A stretch of 64,000 nucleotides of DNA from Cyrtodaria siliqua (GCA_037043455.1 JAWPHD010011193.1:22207-86206), one strand, 5' to 3'. Positions 1 to 12,493 are shown, counted from the stretch's first letter. Program-made: numbers and translations. The notes: generated by a model not told the origin, from the sequence alone.

Positions 1-371
1 TTACAAAAATGAATGAAGCATCCGATCTGAGTAGTTAAATCAAAATGATTCAAGCACTATTAGCAGCAATAATCAACTGTTAAATAAACATTTTCTCAAT
101 GCTTTCTGAATTTTTATTAATCAGAAACCAACATTCTCCAAATATAATGCACCAATTGCTAGAAAACAGGAAGTTTTTACTGTTCCTGAATACACTCTTA
201 TTGTTTATTTTCCTTATGGCAGATTATGAGATATGACTTTGCATCAAAACAGAATGAGCAACATTTTGAACCTGTTGAAGCTTGCAAGTAAGAGAAAGAT
301 AAATAGTGATATAGCAGCACTTTACAAAAGAGATCCCATTTTAAAATCAGCCTAATGATCTGACATAAAGG

Positions 372-622
372 TTTGTTTGTTTGGTGTTTAACATCATTTT
401 CCAGCACATTTTAGGCTATGTATGACGACTGATTTTTTGTGGTGGAGGCAGACCACCCACTTAATCCTGGGTAGAAACAGTACTGCATACCTCCCGCCAG
501 AATCGACACTTTCTCACAAGTTGAGCTCCCAATGGGCTTCGAACCCGCAGTGGTGAAAGGCCAGACGGTTTACAAAGCAGAAAAAACAACGTCATTAACC
601 CCTCGACCACGGACGTGCTCTG
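372..622 (-). mobile_element. tRNA-derived SINE
   Basis: Read on the minus strand, the head has a Pol III A-box-like TGGTCGAGGGG and a B-box-like GGTTCGAAGCC about 60 nt apart. A SINE body follows, ending in a tail of ACACCAAACAAACAAA type. That head-plus-tail structure is typical of bivalve tRNA SINEs. A second copy of the family lies at 24.6-24.8 kb. Boundaries are approximate and no target-site duplication was identified. Confidence 0.7.
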
Positions 623-895
623 TCATAAAGAAATACCAATTAGCATACTTAGCTAATTAGCAAAATACATCAATAACCTGATTTTCAACCTGCGATATCT
701 GAACAATGATTCATTAAACTATTTTTGTTAATGGCAGAGTATATTCTGACATGTGTAATTTCCGTTATTACAATGAAGAGAAATGATGTTTTTCTTTTTG
801 TGGCATGAACATCTGTTATGCAAATGATATATTTTGATGATTCTAAAATTTTAAATCAGATGATATTTGAAAATGGAAACATGTTTGCTACGTAC

Positions 896-1090
896 TTTGA
901 GATCTTCAACTCCGCTTTGTGAGTGAGGGTATCCTCAGACACAAATTCAGCCCTTTTCTCTATTCTGAAGTGTAGTCCCCTCCCTCTGTCAGGGGTGGGT
1001 GGCACGCCGATCATCTGGATGCAGTGAGGTTTCCGTCGTCGGGGAGTCTCTGTCAACAGAGGCTTCATCTGTAAGTTGTAGCACACGCCA
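896..1090 (-). CDS. LIMK: LIM-domain kinase, exon 5 (end of LIM2, start of PDZ)
   Basis: This exon completes the last zinc-ligand pair of LIM2 (C121-G-V-C124, the first Cys split across the junction) and enters the PDZ domain. The PDZ start is visible as HCIQMIGVPP followed by a GRGLHF stretch that fits the carboxylate-binding loop. The acceptor is TTTCAG immediately 5' and the incoming phase matches exon 4. The donor is most likely GTACGT at 895. The frame stays open a further 39 nt, so the exact 3' end is less certain than the start. LIMK phosphorylates and inactivates ADF/cofilin and so controls actin turnover. The kinase domain must lie left of the window. The sequence LPHTV/TLVSIP-like region of vertebrate LIMK corresponds to this exon by my recollection of the family; I could not align it. 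Confidence 0.8.
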
Positions 1091-1511
1091 CTGAAATGGA
1101 AATGATCAATAATGTGTTGTTTTATCCTTCATCCTGTTTTATTACATTTAAAGCAATATTTGTACAGGCAATCTCTGTAGGGGATATATAATGAGATATT
1201 AATTTCCTATTTGTTGAGATGAATTGGGTTTTATGGTGCACTAGCACAAACAAGCTTTATTGAGCGAACAGGCAAAAAGGCAGGAATGAATATTTCAGAT
1301 CAATCCTACATTTACATCAAGACAGACATACGGAGAGTGGACCTTGTATTCACACCTGGGGTACTGTAGAGTTGCAGGAAATTGTAACACTCCATTAAGT
1401 AACCTCTTACACCACAAAAGAACAGCTCATATGACCACATATGTATATAGATTCCATGACATTTTAATCTGTTAATGCTTTACACCAACAGTAATTGTTG
1501 AAACTGCTTGT

Positions 1512-2474
1512 ATTAAGCAGGTATAAATGTATGTTATATTGGTGTAAATGTATGTTACACTGGTGTAAATGTATGTTACACTGGTGTAAATGTATGTTAC
1601 ATTGGTGTCAATGTATGTTACACTGCTGTAAATGTATGTAACACTGGTGTAAATGTATGTTACACTGATGCAAATGTATGTAACACTGGTGTAAATGTAT
1701 GTAACACTGGTGTAAATGTATGTTACACTGGTGTAAATGTATGTAACACTGGTGTAAATGTATGTAACACTGGTGTAAGTGTATGTTACATTGGTGTAAT
1801 GCATGTAACACTGGTGTAAATGTATGTTACACTTGTGTAAATGTATGTAACACTGGTGTAAATGTATGTTACACTTGTGTAAATGTATGTAACACTGGTG
1901 TAAATGTATGTTACATTGGTGTAATTCATGTAACACTGGTGTAAATGTATGTTACACTGGTGTAAATGTATGTTACACTATGCTACACTGGTGTAAATGT
2001 ATGTTACATTGGTGTAAATGTATGTAACACTGGTGTAAATGTATGTTACATTGGTGTAATGCATGTAACGCTGGTGTAAATGTATGTTATACTTGTGTAA
2101 ATGTATGTTACACTTGTGTAAATATATGTTACACTATGCTACACTGGTGTAAATGTATGTTACACTGGTGTACATGTATGTTACACTGGTGTAAATTTAC
2201 ATAACATTGGTGTAAATGTATGTCACACTGGTGTAAATGTATGTTACACTGGTGTAAATGTATGTTACATTGGTGTACATGTATATTAAACTGGTGTAAA
2301 TTTACATAACATTGGTGTAAATGTTTGTAACACTGGTGTACATGTATGTAACACCGGTGTAAATGTATGTAACACTAGTGTAAATGTATGTTACACTTGT
2401 ATAAATGTATGTTACACTATGCTACACTGGTGTAAATGTATGTCACACTGGTGTAAATGTATGTTACACTGGTA
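1512..2474. repeat. 21-bp minisatellite in LIMK intron 4
   Basis: About 45 copies of a 21-bp unit, consensus ACTGGTGTAAATGTATGTTAC, with point variants (ACTTG, ACATTG, GTCACAC) and a few deletions such as ACTATGCTACACTGG. Each unit holds an inverted repeat GTGTAA-N7-TTACAC able to form a small hairpin. Because 21 is divisible by 3, the minus strand stays open for up to 154 codons, encoding a YIYTSVT-type repeat. I regard that as an artefact, since it sits inside an intron. Confidence 0.95.
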
Positions 2475-2650
2475 ACATAACATGCTAATATAACAATGGC
2501 AAAAATATGGTATCTCAGATAAATGTAATCTTCATTATCAATTTAATTGTGTGTGAACTTCACCTTATGTCGACAATAGACTCCACGTATTACGATGTAA
2601 TGAATTTTTTTATCTATCTGCAGAAAACGGTTATCGACAGTTAAATCAAG

Positions 2651-2705
2651 CCAGGGTCGATATACATTATATATACATTATATATACATTATATATCGAC
2701 CCTGA
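2651..2705. repeat. Perfect inverted repeat with AT-rich loop
   Basis: CAGGGTCGATATA on the left is exactly complementary to TATATCGACCCTG on the right. The centre is about three copies of an 11-bp TATATACATTA-type microsatellite. It lies in LIMK intron 4, 70 nt from the exon 4 donor. It could be a miniature palindromic transposon, but no clear target duplication is visible. Confidence 0.75.
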
Positions 2706-2771
2706 TCAAGCTGATGGTGTACAGCCTGACCTACTTTCAAATAAGTAAATACTATATAAAGCACTATTTAC

Positions 2772-2881
2772 CAGAAGAGTTTGGACCTCTCCACCAGGGC
2801 GTAGTTCTCCCCGTCACCTATGTAAGTGCAACAGCCGGCACATTGGAAACATTCTGGGTGGTATTTGTGGTCTCCCGCTAC
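2772..2881 (-). CDS. LIMK: LIM-domain kinase, exon 4 (LIM2 core)
   Basis: The 110-nt exon encodes [17 protein letters not shown] and then [17 protein letters not shown]. These supply LIM2 ligands H92, C95, C98 and C101, and the spacing to C121 is that of a complete LIM zinc finger. The VAG-x-x-KYHPECF and IGDG-x-x-YALVE blocks are hallmarks of LIMK rather than of other LIM proteins. The acceptor is GGTAACAG and the donor is GTAAAT. The exon enters in phase 0 and leaves two nucleotides (TG), which the T of exon 5 completes to Cys. Intron 4 carries the 21-bp minisatellite. Confidence 0.88.
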
Positions 2882-3348
2882 CTGTTACCATGGAAACAGA
2901 AGTGTAGTTTTTAAGACTGTACACACAATAATATCATTTTTAAAAGATTGTAGTTGTAGTTTATCAATCATCTTCCTAAGTGACTTTTTCATGGCAAATT
3001 GTAAGCCAGAAATTTGAATTTGAGTAATCAAGCATGATCGAAAAGTGATGGCCATGACCTTATGTGCCGTGTCCTGAGCAAGACACATTATCTGCATTTG
3101 CTTAGTACTGGTTCTACACAGCAAGACACTGAGAGTGACTAAAATAAGTTCAGACAGCTAATTACAATCGGTGTAAAAATAAATTTAAAACTAACTGCAG
3201 TTTCAATATAATGACCGTAAAAACAATCTTTTCGAAACAGTTTTGTGTAAAATAATATCAACTTCATAAAATGTTTTGATTATACAATAATTCTTTTTTT
3301 TTAGAGCCATTTTGTTTTCATTGTAACAGTACAGACATAAAAGCATAC

Positions 3349-3484
3349 CATGACGGGTCCAGTGATGATTTCGGCACACCCATTACACGCCTCCCCGTAC
3401 GTGGACCAATAATCCTGCTTACAGAACAGCTGGCCATGCTTCTCAAAATACCAGTTGGACAAGCGCTGACTACACTTGGAACAT
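3349..3484 (-). CDS. LIMK: LIM-domain kinase, exon 3 (end of LIM1, start of LIM2)
   Basis: The 136-nt exon encodes KCSKCSQRLSNWYFEKHG, then QLFCKQDYWSTYGEACNGC and AEIITGPVM. It provides the last four LIM1 ligands (C40, C43, C60, D63) and the first two of LIM2 (C72, C75). The Q-LFC-K-DYW-x-x-YGE-x-C-x-GC linker between the two LIM fingers is characteristic of LIMK. The acceptor is TTATTTCAG and the donor is GTATGC. Two nucleotides carried from exon 2 complete the first Lys codon, giving 46 codons with no remainder. The intron upstream of it is 20.8 kb and mostly satellite. Confidence 0.9.
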
Positions 3485-4365
3485 CTGAAATAAACACAAT
3501 ACAGAATTCATAGTTTACAGAAACAGAATCAAGAGATTTCTTTCAAGAAGTGTCCAGGCGTTAGCTGACGTACACCTGTCTAACTCCAGCCATGCTGCTT
3601 GAGGAAATATGCTTCTCGTTAGTGCTAAAGAACTGAGGCTCAGTTAATCATGTCGTGCACGTGAAGGTCAGAACACATCACATAATTTGAGAGCTGATAT
3701 TTATATTCAACGACCGTTACATATGGAAATTATCCCTACCATGCTGAAGTAACTATGACTAAATTCTTAACAAAAGTTGATACCAACACAGCCATGCCCC
3801 CAATGAGGTATGGATTCAGGAACTTCACAATTGCATGAGAAACAGATATATACAACTCAGATGGTTAAACCCCAATTAAGTACCTCTTACGATCATATAA
3901 GGGTCAGACAGTGGTCTCTATTTTTATTCCTATTGCCTGCCCTGGAACCATACGGGGGCTCAGTTTGAGAAAAGTGTCACGGTTTACGGCACTGTACAAG
4001 ATGAACATTCCACAATATAAGGAGTGCTACAAAGTGTCATCACCATCAGATGCAGGTGAGGAAGACTAAACGCCTAACAAAGTTCCCTTGAAAAGAGGTT
4101 GGTATTTACTAGGCTGGTTGGGAAGTTAACTTTAAAACCATTCATATATATGTGTACCGTGTTTACCGTTGCTTTTAACAATCTTCCAGTACTTGTATCA
4201 GTGAACTCAATGCTCGCCCAACTGTATAGTACTGCCACACTGGAATACCATTCCATAGACACATGACATGATACCCCACCCAGTCACATTATACTGACAC
4301 CAGGCCTGGAACTACCATTTAAATGTTGAACTTCAAACAAGGGAGCTACTAGTACATTTTGGTCT
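3485..4365. other. LIMK intron 2, 3' part without recognisable features
   Basis: Unique-looking AT-rich intron sequence. The open frame at 4,074-4,262 (minus) has no recognisable domain and no splice-site support. Confidence 0.5.
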
Positions 4366-4369
4366 TGGT

Positions 4370-4468
4370 ATAACCCGGCTTGGATTGAACCCACCACCTT
4401 TCGCATGAAACCCACCACCTTTCGCATGAAAGGTGGGTGCTCTTCCACTGAGCCACTGACGCAGTCAC
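4370..4468 (-). mobile_element. tRNA-like SINE head with 22-bp internal duplication
   Basis: On the minus strand, an A-box-like TGGCTCAGTGG and a B-box-like GGGTTCAATCC mark a tRNA-derived head. The segment between them contains a tandem duplication of about 22 nt (TTTCATGCGAAAGGTGG type), which stretches the A-to-B spacing. A functional tRNA is unlikely. No tail could be delimited. Confidence 0.55.
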
Positions 4469-5082
4469 TTAAGATAGTTCAATGATTGACAATTACAAAT
4501 TTACACTTAACAAAAAAGATAAATGTGAGAACATAAGCTTAATTTATAAACTCTTTTCCTGTAAAACATTTTATCAAATAATTAAACCTTACACTGTATG
4601 ATTATCTATGCAATGGTAATCCATTTTCTTAATTAACAGTAAGGCAATTATCCGATTACTACTTTTGATTCACTTAAAATTATTGGCAATTAACAGTGAA
4701 CAACTTCCCCAAGAGCCGATTAAATACGAACCTCTTTCCAAGGGGTCAATGTTTAATTATAGAATATATCCCGATATTAGCGTTCGTGACCTCAGAGATT
4801 GAGATTAATTACACATTTCCGCATAATTAATCATCAACAGAGATGTATCTCATTTCTCCTTTATCATAAGTATTCATGTTTCATCAAGTACTTGTAAACA
4901 TTAATTTTAAGATTTCCCATTGTTTAATATGAAGATTTATATCAGTGATTCATAAGCAGATAACTTCTGATTGTAACATGAGTGCCAATAAGGAATCTGT
5001 ATAAAGGTCAAGATAAATTAATGTTATCAACATTTCAGACTAAATTACACATACTGTATATACGTTTTGACTTGTGTTTTGC
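4469..5082. other. LIMK intron 2, AT-rich, nothing recognised
   Basis: No open frame with a domain, repeat or inverted terminal structure was seen here. Confidence 0.5.
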
Positions 5083-5330
5083 CGTATACCCTGTTTAACT
5101 GCCCCCCAGGGACGTTGCATTTTACTAAAGGGGGGCGTTTATATGTGGTCACTTTCTTTTTTACATATTATACCTCTAAAATGCTTGGAGGAGGTCTTTT
5201 TCTAAACTAGACCTCGTCAGGGTTTTTTTATTGCATGGCATCACTTATACTGCCCCCTTTTCAACAAATGGGAGGGGAGGGGGGCAGGCGTTTATTAGGT
5301 GGGGAGCGGGCATTTATTAGGGGTATACAC
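5083..5330. mobile_element. MITE-like element with G/C-rich inverted ends
   Basis: The left end GTATACCCTGTTTAACTGCC resembles the reverse complement of the right end (GTATACCCCTAATAAATGCC). The interior holds blocks such as GCCCCCCAGGGACGTTGCA and GGGGGGCG. A related fragment starts near 6,712 (TGTATTTCCCCTAATAGTAG, then CCCAGGGGCTATGCA). Target duplication not resolved. Confidence 0.5.
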
Positions 5331-5547
5331 TAATTGGTTAATCATTTCTTTGCATTACGAAAGGAATTAGTTAAGCTAACAACAGCTTTTCCTATCTACC
5401 CTACTGTTGCTGCATGAAATATAGGAACCGCATCATTATTTTATCTTAGTCTAGGCCAATAAAAGGTCTTTTCCACAATAAGAAAGGATTAGAATATATC
5501 AATTGAATTTTGTTTAATGGCTCATCAACACGGTATAGGTTATTTAG

Positions 5548-5815
5548 AGCTGCCCCAGAGAGAGGGGAAGGACACATAGGAATCCGGGAACCGTGCCCTA
5601 CTTTTATTATCAAATAGATTCCTATGGTTCTTTAACATGCTCGGAGGATAGACCGATACACGGGACCTGCCGGTTTACGTCCCCATCCGACGGACGAGGC
5701 TAAGGGAAAGTGACTTGCCCAAGAACATACCGATGAAACTCAGTGGCACCACCGAGGATTGAACCTGGTGCCTCCGGTTAAAATCCGCCGCGCTACCGAC
5801 TGCGCCACGCCACAT
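5548..5815 (-). mobile_element. tRNA-derived SINE with conserved central domain
   Basis: The minus-strand head has a perfect A-box-like TGGCGCAGTCGG and a B-box-like GGTTCAATCC (one base short of consensus). A conserved-looking body follows (GGATGGGGACGTAAACCGG). This body resembles the shared central domains reported for metazoan SINE superfamilies, but I could not verify which one. The 3' end near 5,548 is approximate. Confidence 0.65.
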
Positions 5816-7180
5816 CAACCCCAGGACAATTTTGGATCAAGTTTTATCTTTCTTAACTTCATTTCCTCTGTGTTTGTCTACTTCATATACTTACATTCTG
5901 ACTAGGATCTTGACCGCAGAAAACATGTAATAATCCATGTTGTTCAAAACACTGAAAATTCAGGCTATAGTTGTCAATATGGAAGTCATATAATGCCTGT
6001 CATGACCACAGACCATAATCACCATCTTAACCTTTCATTACTCATGCAAGAAAATATTAATTATTTCCTCTACAGACTGCATCTTGCATGCAATGTTTTA
6101 AACTTGATCTCAGAATTCAGAACATATCTCATTTTTCTTTTCTCCTTATCTTGTTACAATTAATTAATAGAGCAATTTTTCCAAGATAAAAACGAGATTT
6201 TCATCAAAGCTTCCTGCCTTTTCCATTTAAAAGATATCACTTTATCTTAAATTTTCCTCCAACCAAGCAGCTTGAAAATATATTGAATATTATTGATAGA
6301 AGTAATTATATATTTCCAGTTCAGCTGTCAATTCATCCATAAAAAAGGCAAGACACAAATGTTAAATTCCACCATTTTGTTTGTATTGAATTAAGTCATG
6401 ATTCAGCATTTCATTGTGTTTTGCAGGGAGAAGTTGATCAGAGCACAGACGAAATCAATACAGTACAGGAGTATGGCTGCAGCGTGGTACAGATTGTGGA
6501 TCTGTATCATGGGACGGATTATTGGTTGGGACGACGGATAAATAAAAACAGTCCATATGGATTTAACAAATATAGCACTAATAACTCAGACTGGATGGCA
6601 GAAGGTCTAACATTTTATTTTTCATTTTTTATTTTATTGCTTTATGAGAACTTAAATAAATAAAATAAAATAAAACGTTAATGTTAACATAGTGTCCATT
6701 TATAGTAACTACTGTATTTCCCCTAATAGTAGCACCCAGGGGCTATGCAAAATACAAAGGGGCCCGTTCTTTTTTTGGCGTGTGTTTTGTTCAGTTTGGG
6801 GTGTACTCATTACTGGCCAAAAGTGCTTTTAAGTAAAACCCTAATAAAAGCGTAAAAGATAAAATTATGAAAAAATGGTGTGTGTGTGTGTGTTGGGGGG
6901 TGGGGTGTAGGGGAGGTACTACAATTAGAGGAAATATGATATACCATTTTAATACACTATTCAAATATACATCTTACGCAATTATGTATGTATTTCTAAA
7001 GTTTACAGGCCCTCCACAATATTTAATCAAGAGAGACTCCTCAGGGATAGTCACAATATATTATATGGGGTCTTACATTTTATATCCAATGGTTGATTTA
7101 TCAGAGAAAGTAAATGATAAGTTATCAGTTATGACCTACTGGAACAGGTGTGACTATACTATTCAAACTTTTTGTTACAA
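5816..7180. other. LIMK intron 2, largely unannotated
   Basis: Contains a decayed fragment related to the 5.1-kb MITE-like element near 6,712-6,850, a short TG run at 6,877-6,892, and an 80-codon plus-strand frame at 6,421-6,663 with no recognisable domain. Nothing else supported. Confidence 0.45.
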
Positions 7181-7182
7181 CC

Positions 7183-9118
7183 CCTCATCAAGGAGTACTC
7201 TTTATAAAGTATCATTACAATACTCAATTACAACAAAACAGATCTGCTCTTGCATTGATTTACTAACCTACAACACCTCATCAAGGAGTACTCTTTATAA
7301 AGTATCATTACAATACTCAATTACAACAAAACAGATCTGCTCTTGCTTTGATTTACTAACCTACAACACCTCATCAAGGAGTACTCTTTATAAAGTATCA
7401 TTACAATACTCAATTACAACAAAATAGATCTGCTCTTGCTTTGATTTACTAACCTACAACACCTCATCAAGGAGTACTCTTTATAAAGTATCTTTACAAT
7501 ACTCAATTACAACAAAATAGATCTGCTCTTGCTTTGATTTACTAACCTACAACACCTCATCAAGGAGTACTCTTTATAAAGTATCATTACAATACTCAAT
7601 TACAACAAAATAGATCTGCTCTTGCTTTGATTTACTAACCTACAACACCTCATCAAGGAGTACTCTTTATAAAGTATCTTTACAATACTCAATTACAACA
7701 AAATAGATCTGCTCTTGCTTTGATTTACTAACCTACAACACCTCATCAAGGAGTACTCTTTATAAAGTATCATTACAATACTCAATTACAATAAAATAGA
7801 TCGGCTCTTGCTTTGATTTACTAACCTACAACACCTCATCAAGGAGTACTCTTTATAAAGTATCATTACAATACTCAATTACAACAAAATAGATCTGCTC
7901 TTGCTTTGATTTACTAACCTACAACACCTCATCAAGGAGTACTCTTTATAAAGTATCTTTACAATACTCAATTACAACAAAATAGATCTGCTCTTGCTTT
8001 GATTTACTAACCTACAACACCTCATCAAGGAGTACTCTTTATAAAGTATCATTACAATACTCAATTACAACAAAATAGATCTGCTCTTGCTTTGATTTAC
8101 TAACCTACAACACCTCATCAAGGAGTACTCTTTATAAAGTATCTTTACAATACTCAATTACAACAAAATAGATCTGCTCTTGCTTTGATTTACTAACCTA
8201 CAACACCTCATCAAGGCGTACTCTTTATAAAGTATCATTACAATACTCAATTACAACAAAATAGATCTGCTCTTGCTTTGATTTACTAACCTACAACACC
8301 TCATCAAGGAGTACTCTTTATAAAGTATCATTACAATACTCAATTACAACAAAATAGATCTGATCTTGCTTTGATTTACTAACCTACAACACCTCATCAA
8401 GGAGTACTCTTTATAAAGTATCATTACAATACTCAATTACAACAAAATAGATCTGCTCTTGCTTTGATTTACTAACCTACAACACCTCATCAAGGAGTAC
8501 TCTTTATAAAGTATCTTTACAATACTCAATTACAACAAAATAGATCTGCTCTTGCTTTGATTTACTAACCTACAACACCTCATCAAGGAGTACTCTTTAT
8601 AAAGTATCATTACAATACTCAATTACAACAAAATAGATCTGCTCTTGCTTTGATTTACTAACCTACAACACCTCATCAAGGAGTACTCTTTATAAAGTAT
8701 CTTTACAATACTCAATTACAACAAAATAGATCTGCTCTTGCTTTGATTTACTAACCTACAACACCTCATCAAGGAGTACTCTTTATAAAGTATCATTACA
8801 ATACTCAATTACAACAAAATAGATCTGCTCTTGCTTTGATTTACTAACCTACAACACCTCATCAAGGAGTACTCTTTATAAAGTATCTTTACAATACTCA
8901 ATTACAACAAAATAGATCTGCTCTTGCTTTGATTTACTAACCTACAACACCTCATCAAGGAGTACTCTTTATAAAGTATCATTACAATACTCAATTACAA
9001 TAAAATAGATCGGCTCTTGCTTTGATTTACTAACCTACAACACCTCATCAAGGAGTACTCTTTATAAAGTATCATTACAATACTCAATTACAACAAAATA
9101 GATCTGCTCTTGCTTCCA
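7183..9118. repeat. 93-bp satellite array, about 21 copies
   Basis: The unit begins CCTCATCAAGGAGTACTC and ends CTAACCTACAACA, with 93 nt between successive starts (for example 7,183 and 7,276). Copies are almost identical. The main variant is ATCATTAC versus ATCTTTAC, which alternates over much of the array, implying a 186-bp higher-order unit. The first two and a half units keep an open frame because CAAAACAG is later replaced by CAAAATAG, creating a stop. It lies inside LIMK intron 2. Confidence 0.95.
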
Positions 9119-9487
9119 TTTACTAACCTTATAATGTTTAATTTCCTTAAAAGTATTTTTGGTAAATCCATCATTTTAAATGGCATATTTGAATTCATGC
9201 CTGCACATCTGTAACAAATAATGACAACTCAAAAATACTGGACTAGAATTGTAACTGAAATGAAAACACTTGTAAAGCTGGGGAAAAAACTCACTTAAAA
9301 TGGCTTAACTGCTATCTAGAGATTGTAACAAAGTAATTCCTTAAATATTACGCATATCGAAGTTTCCTTTTCTCGTTAATCATTACAGCACTATAATTAT
9401 GGAGTTTAGACTGGTGAGAGTTGACAATTTCTTTAATACTCATACCGGACCACAGGAATTACAGTTATATAAATAGCCATATATTAA
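9119..9487. other. Intronic spacer between satellite and CRE-rich element
   Basis: Single-copy-looking AT-rich sequence with no gene, hairpin or repeat recognised. Confidence 0.5.
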
Positions 9488-10807
9488 ACTAGATTTTGAT
9501 CAGAGACCTGATCAAACGGGCTTTCCTGTTATGACGTCACAACTGTCAGTGTTGTCGAAGATGAAGACACTGATTTATCACGAAAATAACTTTGAACATG
9601 CAATCAGTGAAAAAAACGATTTTCTGAATATTCTGACGTCACTGACGTCATGACGTCATGACGTCGGGATACCGTATGACGTTCTTGCACAACCGGACCC
9701 TGAACTCTACAATCTGTGAGAGTTTTATTCAAATGCGATAATAGATAGAGAAGATATAGACAAAACAAGAGTTCATTTATGACGTCACTGGCAGCCATTT
9801 TTGATGACGACATGACAACATTCCACATTATAGCACAACTAGACTTTGATACCTGACTTTGATATTGTTTTATCAAACTCCGATGTTAAATGAAGGAGAT
9901 ATGGCGATTACAAGATTTCCTAAATGACGTCATTGGCGGCCATTTTGGATGAAGTCATGACCTTAAAACTGTCAGCGTCGACTGAGACAATGACATTGAT
10001 GGCTTATACAGTAAAACAACTTCAAAAATGTAATCAGTGAAAAAAACGGGTTTTCATAACATTATGATTATGACGTCACTGACGTCAAGACGTTATTACA
10101 TAGAGACACGTTTTTACATTCTTGCATAACTAGACCCTGAACTCTATAATATTTGAAAGTTTCATTCAAATCCGACCATACATCTTTGAGATATAGCGAT
10201 AACACGATTTTCATCATGACGTCACTGGCGGCCATCTTTGATGACGTCATGACAAATTTAGACATTCTTGCACAACTCAACCGTATTCCATACAGGCTGT
10301 GAAAGTTATCTCCAAATCCGATAATAAATAATAAATGCAGGAGATATAGCGATTACAATATTTTTTAAATGACGTCATTGGCGGCCATTTTGGATGACGT
10401 CATGACGTTAAAACTGTCAGCGTCGACTAAGATAATGACACTAATGGATTTTCCGATAAAATTCCTTACAAAATGCATTTAATGAAAAAAACGGATTTTT
10501 CATAACTTTGTGACGTCACTGACGTCAACACTTTGTAGCATAGACAGAGACGTTTTGACGTTCTTGCACAACTAGACCCTAAACTCTACAATCTGTGAAA
10601 GTTTCATTCAAATCCCATAGTAAATGCACCAGATACAGTGATAACAAGATTTGCCTACAAACGCCAGTGGCGACCATCTTGGATGACGTCATGACAACAA
10701 AAGTTTCGGGACACTATTCGAGCCTGAGCTATATCATTGTGTAAAATTAAGAGGCCGTGAGACCAGTCTAACTATTCAAAGTGGCAGTGAGAAGAAGAAT
10801 AATAATA
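9488..10807. mobile_element. CRE-rich tandem-core element, copy 1
   Basis: Starts with AACTAGATTTTGATCAG whose GATCAG pairs with CTGATCAAA after a 4-nt loop, giving a 9-bp terminal hairpin. Inside are diverged sub-repeats containing TGACGTCACTGACGTCA, a GGCGGCCATTTTGGATGA block, and a TTGCACAACTAGACCCT block. It ends in GAAGAAGAATAATAATAA directly before copy 2. The long minus-strand frames inside are not conserved between the two copies. I infer a non-autonomous transposon; no transposase is present. Confidence 0.65.
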
Positions 10808-12075
10808 ACTAGATTTTGATCAGAAACCTGATCAAACGGGCTTTCCTGATTTTAATGGCGTCATGACGTCACAACTGTCAGAGTTGTCTAAGTTGATGAA
10901 ACTGATTGATATATCAAGAAAATAACTTCGAAAATGCGACCAGTCGATTTTTTGAATATTTTGACGTCACTGACGTCATGACGTCGGGATACCGTATGAC
11001 ATCTGTGCACAACCAGATCCCGTACTCTACAATCTGTGAAAGTTTTGTTCAAATCCGGTCATAAATAGAGAAGATACTATATAGTCAAGATTTCCTTTAT
11101 GATGTCACTGGTGGCCATCTTTGATGACGACATAACAAACTTTGACGTTATTGCACAACTAGACGTTGAATGTAGAGTTCCTGTGAAAGTTTTATCAAGA
11201 TCTGATCATAAATGAAGGAGATATAGCGATTACAATATTTCTATAATGACGTCATTGGCGGCCATTTTGGATGACGTCATAATATTAAAACTACTAAAGT
11301 TGACTGAAACAATGACAGTGATTGATTTTGCAGTAAAACAACTTAAAAAATGCAATCAGTAAGGAAAACGGATTTTTAATAACATTTTAACGTCACTGAC
11401 GTCAAGACGTTATAACAAAGAGACACGTTTTGATCTTTTTGCATAACTAGACCCTGCACTCTACATCCTGTGAAAGTTTCATTCAAATCCGACTATAAAT
11501 GTTGGAGATCTTGCGCTAACAAGATTTGTATCATGACGTCACTGGTGGCCATCATGGATGACGTCATTACAATTTTCAAAATTCTTGCAAAACACAACCT
11601 ATTTCCCTACAGGCTGTGAAATTTGCATCAAAATCCAATCATAAATAAAGGAGATATAGCGATTACAAGATTTCTTAAATGACGTCATTGGCGGCCATTT
11701 TGGATAACGTCATGACGTTAAAACTGTCAGAGTCGATTAAAACAATGACACTGATAGATTTTACAGTAAAAAAACATGAAAAACGCAATCACTGAAAAAA
11801 AGGAATTTTCATAACATAGTGACGTCACTGACGTCAAGACGTTATTACATAGAGACACGTTTTTACATTCTTGCACAATAAGACCCTAAACCCTACAATC
11901 TGTAAAAGTTTCATTCAAATCCGACTATAAATATGTGAGATCTAACGATAACAAGATTTGTCCGATGACGTCACTGGCAGCCATCTTGAATGACGTCATG
12001 ACCCCAAAAGCTTCGGGGCACTATTCCAGCCTGAGCTCTACTAATGTGTAAAATGTTGACATGATGCGACCAATA
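10808..12075. mobile_element. CRE-rich tandem-core element, copy 2
   Basis: The same start hairpin recurs (TTTGATCAG, loop, CTGATCAAA) and the same order of sub-repeats follows, ending near TGTAAAATGTTGACATG and a GAAGAAGAAGAATAATAA tail. The head-to-tail arrangement with copy 1 suggests tandem duplication or repeated insertion at one site. By eye the two copies together hold about 28 perfect TGACGTCA octamers. Confidence 0.65.
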
Positions 12076-12127
12076 TTTCTATGAAAAGTCGAGCTAAGAA
12101 GAAGAAGAATAATAAGAAAAAGAATAA

Positions 12128-12493
12128 ACAGAACGAAAACAAGAGGTCTTTCCACTGAAAAGTGGAAAGCCCTAATAATAATAATAAGAATAAGAATAAA
12201 CAGAACGAACACAAGAGGTCTTTCCACTGAAAGGTGGAAAGCCCTAATAAACAGAACGAAAACAAGAGGTTTTCCACTGAAAAGTGGAAAGCCCTATTTT
12301 CAGTGGAAAGCCCTAATAATAATAAGAATAAACAGAACGAACACAAGAGGTCTTTCCACTGAAAGGTGGAAAGCCCTAATAAACAGAACGAACACAACAG
12401 GTCTTTCCACTGAAAGGTGGAAAGCCCTAATAATAAGAAGAATAAACAGAACGAACACAAGAGGTCTTTCCACTGAAAGGTGGAAAGCCCTAA
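12128..12493. repeat. Tandem array of a hairpin-bearing unit of about 60 bp
   Basis: Five to six imperfect copies of a unit containing ACAAGAGGTCTTTCCACTG, then GTGGAAAGCCCTAATAAT, then AATAAACAGAACGAA. Each copy carries CTTTCCAC-TGAAAG-GTGGAAAG, an 8-bp stem. Unit length varies through AAT and GAA microsatellite slippage. The ACAAGAGG plus hairpin start matches the 5' ends of other elements in this window. Confidence 0.85.

Noticed and set aside
1472..1936. 154-codon minus-strand frame
   Set aside because: It reads the 21-bp minisatellite inside a LIMK intron.
4370..4468. Functional tRNA gene
   Set aside because: An internal 22-nt duplication separates the boxes and no cloverleaf stems could be drawn; called a SINE head instead.
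6421..6663. Possible plus-strand exon (GCSVVQIVDLYHGTDYWLG)
   Set aside because: It has a TTTTGCAG before it and a weak GT after it, but no recognisable family and it lies antisense inside a LIMK intron. Too little support.
6867..7427. 186-codon plus-strand frame
   Set aside because: The C-terminal half is the 93-bp satellite. The N-terminal half shows no domain, and the frame closes where the satellite carries its usual stop.
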